Assembly (NCBI GenBank): GCA_016278585.1
Contig: JADQBO010000241.1
Location: 1-6,147, forward strand
From: Desulfosporosinus sp.
GTDB lineage: Bacteria; Bacillota; Desulfitobacteriia; Desulfitobacteriales; Desulfitobacteriaceae
DNA: 6,147 bases
Direction of reading: 5' to 3'
The notes under the pieces were generated by a model. It had not been told where the DNA came from, did not search any database, and worked only from the letters and a program-made list of their open reading frames with translations. Below are positions 1-5,279 of this stretch, piece after piece (position 1 is the first letter of the stretch; every line of letters begins with the position of its first letter). Position numbers and translations under genes: made by a program.

Positions 1-571
1 ACCGGGCGCGGAAAACTATATCTTCCCCGATCTGGCCAATTATATGCGCAAGGGCAAACTGCTGACTCTAGGAAATACCGGAAAATATCTTCTCCTAGAA
101 CTGCCAATGCTGGAGATCCCTCAGTATACGGAACAGGTCTTCTTTGAACTCCAAGTGTTGGGTGTAACTCCGGTCCTTGCCCATCCGGAACGGAACAAGG
201 GATTAATCAATCAGCCAGAGCGCCTAGTTGAATGGGCCAGAAAAGGGGTCCTTTATCAGTTGAACATTAGAAGTCTAAAGGGAAGATATGGCCCTAAGTC
301 TCAGGAACTCGCTGAAATCTTGCTCCAGAATGGGCTTATCCATTTTGTTGGCTCTGATGCTCATCGTCCATCTCAAAGGGACGAGACCTATTTGGAGGCA
401 TTGCAAAGGGTTAAAGAAATTGTTGGCGAGGAACAGTTTCAAGAAGTAACGCTGAAGAACCCTCATGCGGTCCTAGAGGGGAAAGCTTTACTGGGAGAGC
501 GGGAGTATACCCTAAATGCGCCGATTAAGAAAAGGAAAAAGAACAGATTTTTGAGTTTGTTTTGGAAATGA
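1..571 (+). CDS. cpsB: CpsB/YwqE-family protein-tyrosine phosphatase (PHP fold), 5'-truncated by window edge
   Basis: The reading frame is open from base 2, so the gene begins upstream of the window. The ATG at 44 is internal, because the residues before it (PGAENYIFPDLANY) already match the family (conserved GAE segment). Numbering from that Met, metal-site motifs of the CpsB/CapC/YwqE PHP-type phosphatases are visible: Glu19 in LLLELP, His47 with Glu49/Arg50 in AHPERN, and Asp105/His107 in GSDAH. The N-terminal HxH ligands lie outside the window. The C-terminus is the basic, aromatic tail (KKRKKNRFLSLFWK) common in Firmicute members. Family knowledge: manganese-dependent cytoplasmic enzymes that dephosphorylate the tyrosine-rich tail of the capsule co-polymerase/kinase (CpsD/YwqD type), tuning polymer length and export. 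Its place at the head of a polysaccharide cluster fits. The family is secure; the partner kinase is not visible. Confidence 0.92.
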   Translation, partial: PGAENYIFPDLANYMRKGKLLTLGNTGKYLLLELPMLEIPQYTEQVFFELQVLGVTPVLAHPERNKGLINQPERLVEWARKGVLYQLNIRSLKGRYGPKSQELAEILLQNGLIHFVGSDAHRPSQRDETYLEALQRVKEIVGEEQFQEVTLKNPHAVLEGKALLGEREYTLNAPIKKRKKNRFLSLFWK

Positions 572-653
572 GAAGTAGTAAGGGGAAAAGAATTAGAAAT
601 TTCTTGGACTTTGTCGAAAATAATTAGAATAATGATTATATTGGGGTGATTTG

Positions 654-797
654 AGGACATTCTCTTGAAGGGTTTTTGTTTCTTTTAACGAAGTATACAA
701 AGTACGAATGTCCTAGGACTGTAGACCTATATGGATAGGGACAGGTCAGGGATTTTTAGTCCAAGTTAGAGGGGATTAAGAATCTTTTTGTGTTTTT
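654..797 (+). promoter_or_regulatory. Candidate structured 5' leader RNA upstream of manC copy 1
   Basis: The 293-base gap between the phosphatase and manC (572-864) has no credible gene but is rich in inverted repeats. A perfect 9-bp pair AGGACATTC (654-662) / GAATGTCCT (706-714) encloses a 43-base loop. Directly after it, GGACT (716-720) pairs with AGTCC (758-762). Inside that, GACCT (724-728) can pair with AGGTC (743-747), or alternatively CCTAT (726-730) with ATAGG (735-739) around an ATGG loop. A weak hairpin, GATT (774-777) / AATC (781-784) extended by G-U pairs, is followed by a T-rich run (785-797), resembling a poor intrinsic terminator. Together this could be a cis-acting leader controlling read-through into the module, in the manner of the eps-associated EAR element or LoaP-dependent leaders of Firmicute polysaccharide operons. 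No sequence match to either is claimed. Confidence 0.3.
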
Positions 798-850
798 AGA
801 ATATACATAAGTGCATTTGTCTACGAATCTCGGGTTCAGCTGGAGGATAA

Positions 851-856
851 AAGGAG
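851..856 (+). promoter_or_regulatory. Shine-Dalgarno that fixes the manC copy 1 start
   Basis: AAGGAG lies 8 bases before the ATG at 865. The same frame is open further upstream to an ATG at 811, but the extra 18 residues have no counterpart in copy 2, and no comparable ribosome site precedes 811. The start at 865 gives MRLILLSGGSGKR, matching MKLILLSGGSGKR of copy 2. Confidence 0.8.
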
Positions 857-864
857 ATTTGCTA

Positions 865-2277
865 ATGAGATTAATCTTACTTTCCGGTGGGTCAGGTAAA
901 CGGCTGTGGCCTTTATCTAATGATGCTCGTTCTAAGCAGTTTTTAAAAGTATTAGAGAATAGTAACGGTGAGCGGGAATCAATGGTTCAGCGGGTTTGGG
1001 GCCAGCTAAAAGCAGTGGGGTTAGCGGAATCGGCGGTAGTTGCTACGAGTAAATCCCAAATAGATATGATGAGAAATCAGTTAGGTGACTCTGTCGGGAT
1101 CGTTGTTGAACCTGAGCGTAGGGATACCTATCCTGCTATCGCCCTAGCCGCTGCTTATTTATCCTCGGTTGAACATGTCAACCCTGATGAAGTCGTTGCC
1201 GTACTCCCGGTGGATTCCTTCGTGGAGGATCGTTTCTTCCAGCGGGTTAAAGAGTTGGAAGATGTACTTATTAATACGCAGGCAGACCTGGCTCTTGTGG
1301 GGGTCTCACCTACCTATCCTTCAGAAAAATATGGGTATATCGTTCCTGAGTTGAATCAAGAGGGTCAGCCTATTGTAAAAGTCTCTCATTTCCGTGAAAA
1401 ACCTAAAGAAGAGCAAGCTCGCGAACTTATTACTCAGCAAGCACTTTGGAATTGTGGTGTGTTCGCGTTTAAATTGGGCTATATCCTTTCTAAGCTCGAG
1501 GAGATTGGCCTATCTACGGATTATCTAAAGTTGATTAACAAGTACGCGTCATTACCTAAGATTAGCTTTGACTATGAAGTTGTGGAAAAGGCTAACAACG
1601 TTGTGGCGATTCGTTATGATGGGGAATGGAAAGACCTGGGGACTTGGAACACCTTAACTGAGGAGATATCGGCTCCGATTATCGGAAACGGAGCCTTATG
1701 TAGAGAATCCTTGGGAACTCATCTTATTAATGAATTGGACATCCCGATCATTGTCCTTGGCTTATCCAACATCGTGGTTGCGGCAAGTCCGGACGGGATT
1801 TTGGTAACCAATAAAAAAGATAGCCCCCAGATTAAGGATTTAGTCAATGGATTTGAGCAGCGACCCATGTTTGAGGAACGGCGTTGGGGTTGGTACCGGG
1901 TGCTTGATCATATAAACTACGAAAACGGGCAAGAGGTTCTGACGAAGCGGATTGGAGTTTCAGCAGGAAAGAGTCTTAGTTATCAACTACATTACCAGCG
2001 AAGTGAAGTTTGGACGATCACTAAGGGTGAAGGCGAGTTTGCACTGGATGATGTGATCTACGAGGTTAAACCGGGGGATGTGCTCCATATTCCTGTTGGG
2101 GCTAAGCATGGGGTTAGGGCTAGGACGGATTTGGAGTTTATCGAGGTACAAGCGGGGACGGATTTGGTCGAAGGAGATATTGTACGGATATTTATGAGTT
2201 GGGATGAGGTAGAAAGGCATTGCGAAACGGCAAGGGAAGTATCTAAAGCTGATAACTCAGATTTGAAGATCGGTTAA
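865..2277 (+). CDS. manC: Mannose-1-phosphate guanylyltransferase with C-terminal cupin domain, copy 1
   Basis: This 470-residue protein makes GDP-mannose from mannose-1-phosphate and GTP in the cytoplasm, supplying mannose, or sugars derived from it such as fucose or rhamnose, to polysaccharide assembly. The N-terminal nucleotidyltransferase domain shows the signature GGSGKRLWP (8-16), RSKQF with Lys24, VEPERRDTYPAI (81-92), LPVD with Asp117, FREKP (176-180), WNCGVF (195-200), FDYEVVEK (235-242) and WKDLGTW (255-261). The cupin domain starts near RRWGWY (339-344) and keeps a probable metal set: Gln374, His376, Glu381 and His415. Length is typical for ManC/AlgA-like proteins. The cupin may be a type II phosphomannose isomerase domain or only a structural relative, so bifunctionality is uncertain. 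The gene lies 37 bases before the sugar transferase, suggesting co-transcription. It is about 83% identical to copy 2 (3831-5246) by hand alignment, with one single-residue indel near the C-terminus. Confidence 0.93.
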   Translation: MRLILLSGGSGKRLWPLSNDARSKQFLKVLENSNGERESMVQRVWGQLKAVGLAESAVVATSKSQIDMMRNQLGDSVGIVVEPERRDTYPAIALAAAYLSSVEHVNPDEVVAVLPVDSFVEDRFFQRVKELEDVLINTQADLALVGVSPTYPSEKYGYIVPELNQEGQPIVKVSHFREKPKEEQARELITQQALWNCGVFAFKLGYILSKLEEIGLSTDYLKLINKYASLPKISFDYEVVEKANNVVAIRYDGEWKDLGTWNTLTEEISAPIIGNGALCRESLGTHLINELDIPIIVLGLSNIVVAASPDGILVTNKKDSPQIKDLVNGFEQRPMFEERRWGWYRVLDHINYENGQEVLTKRIGVSAGKSLSYQLHYQRSEVWTITKGEGEFALDDVIYEVKPGDVLHIPVGAKHGVRARTDLEFIEVQAGTDLVEGDIVRIFMSWDEVERHCETAREVSKADNSDLKIG

Positions 2278-3463
2278 TGGCAAGGGATAGAAAAAAGGAA
2301 GTGAAAGCGGAACAATGTTAAGGGAACGGGGAATTATTGAAAACATTTCAGAACTAGTAGACATTGTTCTGCTTGCCATAGGGTTCTCTTTAGCCATTAA
2401 ACTATATCAGCTAAAGAACGTCATAACGGATAAATATTGGCCAGAATATTTTGTGATTTTCTTGATATATCTTCTAACCTGGATCATAGGAAGTAATGTT
2501 TATAAAGTTTATCAATCGCGCCGTTTTATGTCTGCATGGCGTGAACTTAGTCAAATGTTAAAAGCACATTTTTTCTCATTTGCAGTTAGTATGATCCTTA
2601 TTAATCTCTACAATCCGAATTTGCTGCGAAATCGATTCTTTTTTTACTTTGGAGCCTTTGCTATAGGTTTAACCGTTGGAATGCATATTGCGACGCGGTT
2701 AATCCTGCAAGCTTGGCGAAAAGTGGGACGAAATACACGTTACGTTTTGATTCTTGGTGGAGGCTCTGCTGCTAAACTTTATTTACAGAAAGTGAAGGAT
2801 AACCCTCAATTGGGTTATAGAGTCATTGGATATATTGCCCCCACGAAAAACGGTCTAGAGATTCCATATTTAGGAGATTACTCGAACCTTGAATCTATTA
2901 TTCGTATGAACATTGTGGATTTAACGGTAGTTACAGCCCTTATCACAGAAAAGGGTGTTCAAGAATCAATTGAAATTCTTGATATTATGGGAAAAACTGT
3001 TTCAGTTCTTCTCGATGATATCGTGACAAAAGTCGCTCGAAGTAGGCCTATCGATTTTGGGGGACTCTCAATGGTCGTGTATGACAGCTACCCAAGACGG
3101 CCTTGGCATGAAGTGGGTAAGCGGAGTATGGATTTTATATTATCAGGGATTGGTCTTATTGTTCTTAGTCCTTTATTTTTATTAGTTGGTTTAGCGATAA
3201 AGATTACCTCCAAGGGACCTGCGGTTTTTGCGCAAGAACGGGTTGGATTAAACGGGAGACCGTTTAAGATCTATAAGTTTCGTTCAATGGTGGTCAACGC
3301 TGAGGAGCTTAAGGAGAGGTTAGCTCATTTGAATGAAATGAGTGGTCCTGTGTTTAAGATTGTGAATGATCCAAGGGTGACCGCTGTAGGGAAGTTTATT
3401 CGAAAGACGAGTATTGATGAACTTCCGCAATTATTTAATGTTTTTAAAGGGGATATGAGTATT
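865..3463 (+). repeat. Direct repeat, unit 1: manC plus truncated sugar transferase
   Basis: This is the first of two diverged tandem copies of a two-gene module. Similarity to unit 2 begins at the manC start codon and continues through the manC-transferase junction, where the gap is 37 bases here against 33 in unit 2. Comparison stops at the window edge, but family similarity in unit 1 ends at about base 3463. The sequences upstream of the two units (572-864 and 3530-3830) show no obvious resemblance. Confidence 0.85.
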
Positions 3464-3529
3464 GGAAATGGCAAAGAGATACTACATATAGTGCCTATTA
3501 AGGATAAGACAACTATATGTGGTGTTTAA
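2315..3529 (+). CDS. Polyprenyl-phosphate sugar-1-phosphate transferase (WbaP/CpsE-like), copy 1, C-terminally truncated
   Basis: The family transfers a hexose-1-phosphate from a nucleotide sugar to undecaprenyl phosphate, the first committed step of repeat-unit assembly at the membrane. Four hydrophobic segments lie near residues 14-32, 44-62, 85-98 and 108-131. A Rossmann-like region with LILGGGSAA (145-153) follows. The bacterial sugar transferase domain begins at GKRSMDFILSG (268-278) with a further hydrophobic segment (273-297), then KFRSM (321-325) and the catalytic Asp-Glu pair in IDELPQ (Asp368, Glu369). After GDMSI (379-383) the sequence leaves the family: the expected VGPRP, the GITGLWQV-like stretch and the C-terminal membrane-associated end are absent. 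A 21-residue unrelated tail (GNGKEILHI...ICGV) ends at 3529. Full-length relatives run to roughly 460-480 residues, so this is probably a non-functional remnant although its frame is open. The ribosome site is weak (AGGAAG, 13 bases upstream). Substrate unknown. Confidence 0.88.
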   Translation: MLRERGIIENISELVDIVLLAIGFSLAIKLYQLKNVITDKYWPEYFVIFLIYLLTWIIGSNVYKVYQSRRFMSAWRELSQMLKAHFFSFAVSMILINLYNPNLLRNRFFFYFGAFAIGLTVGMHIATRLILQAWRKVGRNTRYVLILGGGSAAKLYLQKVKDNPQLGYRVIGYIAPTKNGLEIPYLGDYSNLESIIRMNIVDLTVVTALITEKGVQESIEILDIMGKTVSVLLDDIVTKVARSRPIDFGGLSMVVYDSYPRRPWHEVGKRSMDFILSGIGLIVLSPLFLLVGLAIKITSKGPAVFAQERVGLNGRPFKIYKFRSMVVNAEELKERLAHLNEMSGPVFKIVNDPRVTAVGKFIRKTSIDELPQLFNVFKGDMSIGNGKEILHIVPIKDKTTICGV

Positions 3530-3740
3530 CAAAATCGACCTCCGTAAACTGTGAAAGCATTGATATGCAAGGGTTTAGGTGTACTATTTCCCAAGATTAA
3601 GAGATAAAGATCACAATGGGGTGAGACCTGAAAGTCTTTGCAGGTGCTGGCTTGCGGTTAGGACGGGTAAATTGAACAGGTTTTAAATGTGATCTGGAGA
3701 GCCAAGAAGCATAGTGGGAAACTGTAAAGAAATCTAATTT
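3491..3740 (+). ncRNA. Candidate structured RNA, possibly the 5' (domain I) part of a group II intron
   Basis: The 301-base gap between the truncated transferase and manC copy 2 holds no credible gene on either strand. It starts near GTGCCTATTAAGG (3491), which loosely resembles a group II intron 5' end (GTGYG consensus; here GTGCC). It contains several helices: GTTTA (3524-3528) / TAAAC (3545-3549); an 8-bp pair AGATCACA (3608-3615) / TGTGATCT (3688-3695); and inside that ACCTG (3626-3630), which can pair with CAGGT at 3641-3645 or at 3677-3681. The purine-rich GGAGAGCC and GTGGGAAAC pieces near 3696-3723 are reminiscent of domain I loops. No domain V, domain VI or intron reverse transcriptase is present, so if it is an intron it is a remnant. 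It could instead be an unrelated regulatory RNA or chance folding. Confidence 0.3.
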
Positions 3741-3753
3741 TTGATTGTCCCTC

Positions 3754-3803
3754 TTACATCGTCGAGGCGACATTACGCCGTAAATGGAGTTACGAGGTTT
3801 TTT
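3754..3803 (+). terminator. Overlapping hairpins ending in a T6 run: weak terminator or attenuator before manC copy 2
   Basis: Three mutually exclusive small stems overlap here: GTCG (3761-3764) / CGAC (3768-3771); GGCG (3766-3769) / CGCC (3776-3779); and CGTAA (3779-3783) / TTACG (3790-3794) with a 6-base loop. The last is followed by AGG and TTTTTT (3798-3803). TTAC (3754-3757) can also pair with GTAA (3780-3783), which would compete with the last stem. The terminal stem is only 5 bp, so termination would be inefficient. Its position, 27 bases before manC copy 2, suits either attenuation of that gene or a relic terminator from what lay upstream. Confidence 0.3.
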
Positions 3804-3830
3804 AAGAGAAGGAAAGAGAGTGTGTGTTGA

Positions 3831-5246
3831 ATGAAGTTGATATTGCTGTCGGGGGGCTCGGGTAAACGGCTATGGCCGTTATCAAATGATGCTCGTTCTA
3901 AACAGTTTCTTCAAGTCCTAGAAAATGATAATGGGGATCGAGTATCGATGGTTCAGCGGGTTTGGAGTCAGTTGAAGGCTGTGGGCCTGGCCGATTCTGC
4001 GGTTGTGGCGACAAGTAAATCACAGATTGATATGATGAAAAATCAGCTCGGTGAAGACATTAAGATTGTCGTCGAACCAGAACGTAGAGACACTTATCCG
4101 GCAATTGCCCTAGCAGCAACTTTTTTATCATCAGTCGAGCATGTCAGTCCGGATGAAATCGTAACGGTACTTCCCGTGGATCCCTTTGTAGATGATCGTT
4201 TTTTTCAGCGGATTAAAGACTTGGAAGACGTCCTTATCACATCAGAGGCAGACCTTGCTTTAGTCGGAGTTGCACCCACATATCCTTCTGAAAAATATGG
4301 TTATATCGTCCCTGAATCAACCCAAGAAGAGCGTCCATTTTTGAAAGTGTCTCATTTCCGGGAAAAGCCTAACGAAAAGCAAGCTCAAGAACTTATCGTA
4401 GAGCAAGCAATGTGGAATTGCGGTGTGTTCGCCTTTAAATTAGGCTATATCCTTGCTAAGCTTGAGGAGATTGGTCTGCCCACAGATTATCTGAAGTTGA
4501 TGAACAAGTATGGGTCATTACCTAAGATTAGCTTTGATTATGAAGTGGTGGAAAAAGCTAAGAATGTCGTAGCGATTCGTTATGATGGTGAGTGGAAGGA
4601 CCTCGGTACTTGGAACACCCTAACTGAGGAAATGGCCAATCCGATTATCGGAAACGGAGTCTTATGTGAACAATCCATAGGGAATCATTTAATTAATGAG
4701 TTCGACATCCCAATTATTATCCTCGGATTGTCCAATATTGTTGTTGCTGCAAGTCCAGACGGGATTTTGGTGACCGATAAGCAAGCGAGTCCACGAATCA
4801 AGGGGTTAGTTAGTGGCTTTGAGCAGCGACCGATGTTTGAAGAGCGGCGTTGGGGTTGGTACCGGGTATTGGATCATACGAAATATGACTATGGACAAGA
4901 GGTTCTGACCAAACGAATTGGGGTTTCAGCGGGAAAGTGCTTAAGTTATCAACTGCATTATAAGCGCAGTGAAGTTTGGACGATTACTGATGGTAACGGT
5001 GAATTTGTCCTTGACGATGTGATCTACGAAGTGAAGCCGGGGGATGTGCTGAATATTCCAATCGGAGCAAAGCATGGGGTCAAGGCCAAGACAGATTTAG
5101 AGTTTATTGAGGTGCAGGCGGGGACGGATTTGGTTGAAGATGATATTGTGAGGATTTTTATGACTTGGGATGAGGTTGAGAGGCATTGCGTAAGGGCCAG
5201 AGAACGGGTATCTATGGTTGATAAGTCAGGTCTGAGAATTGGTTGA
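3831..5246 (+). CDS. manC: Mannose-1-phosphate guanylyltransferase with C-terminal cupin domain, copy 2
   Basis: This 471-residue paralogue of the enzyme at 865-2277 has the same predicted reaction, giving GDP-mannose. All nucleotidyltransferase motifs are kept: GGSGKRLWP (8-16), Lys24, VEPERRDTYPAI (81-92), LPVD with Asp117, FREKP (176-180), WNCGVF (195-200) and WKDLGTW (255-261). The cupin metal set Gln374/His376/Glu381/His415 is also intact. Differences from copy 1, about 80 of 470 aligned positions, fall mainly in surface-type segments (residues 32-40, 74-79, 163-170, 181-192, 326-335 and the C-terminus). The pattern of conservative changes around untouched motifs suggests both copies evolved under selection. 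The ATG at 3831 is the only start consistent with the family N-terminus; purine-rich GAGAAGGA (3806-3813) and AAAGAGAG (3813-3820) upstream could serve as ribosome sites. The gene is followed after 33 bases by the second sugar transferase. Confidence 0.93.
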   Translation: MKLILLSGGSGKRLWPLSNDARSKQFLQVLENDNGDRVSMVQRVWSQLKAVGLADSAVVATSKSQIDMMKNQLGEDIKIVVEPERRDTYPAIALAATFLSSVEHVSPDEIVTVLPVDPFVDDRFFQRIKDLEDVLITSEADLALVGVAPTYPSEKYGYIVPESTQEERPFLKVSHFREKPNEKQAQELIVEQAMWNCGVFAFKLGYILAKLEEIGLPTDYLKLMNKYGSLPKISFDYEVVEKAKNVVAIRYDGEWKDLGTWNTLTEEMANPIIGNGVLCEQSIGNHLINEFDIPIIILGLSNIVVAASPDGILVTDKQASPRIKGLVSGFEQRPMFEERRWGWYRVLDHTKYDYGQEVLTKRIGVSAGKCLSYQLHYKRSEVWTITDGNGEFVLDDVIYEVKPGDVLNIPIGAKHGVKAKTDLEFIEVQAGTDLVEDDIVRIFMTWDEVERHCVRARERVSMVDKSGLRIG

Positions 5247-5267
5247 TCCTATAAGGCTAAATAAGAG

Positions 5268-5274
5268 GGAGGTG
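5268..5274 (+). promoter_or_regulatory. Strong Shine-Dalgarno of sugar transferase copy 2
   Basis: GGAGGTG, a near-perfect complement of the 16S rRNA 3' end, sits 5 bases before the ATG at 5280. At the matching place in copy 1 the sequence has become AGGAAGTGAAAGCGG, with only a weak AGGAAG 13 bases from its start. Confidence 0.8.
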
Positions 5275-5279
5275 GAACA

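Noticed and set aside
588..605. AAGAA/TTCTT hairpin after the phosphatase stop as a terminator
   Set aside because: The stem is only 5 A/T-rich base pairs and no T-run follows.
604..642. Possible sigma-A promoter: TTGGAC (604-609) with AATAAT (628-633), or TTGTCG (611-616) with TATATT (637-642)
   Set aside because: Matches to consensus are partial and spacings are 18 and 20 bases; in AT-rich DNA such pairs are common, so I do not call a promoter.
275..660. Two short minus-strand open frames (275-466 and 463-660)
   Set aside because: They lie opposite the phosphatase gene or its 3' flank, resemble no family I recognise and look like chance open frames.
811..864. In-frame upstream ATG extending manC copy 1 by 18 residues
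   Set aside because: The extension has no counterpart in copy 2 or in the family, and AAGGAG at 851-856 points to the ATG at 865.
1169..1354. Short plus-strand frame inside manC copy 1
   Set aside because: It is a shifted-frame reading of a clearly coding region, with no sign of independent function.
1987..2220. Minus-strand frame opposite the cupin domain
   Set aside because: It is the antisense shadow of a conserved coding segment, with no recognisable protein.
3530..3830. Insertion sequence or transposase remnant in the spacer
   Set aside because: I see no terminal inverted repeats, target-site duplication or transposase-like translation in any frame.
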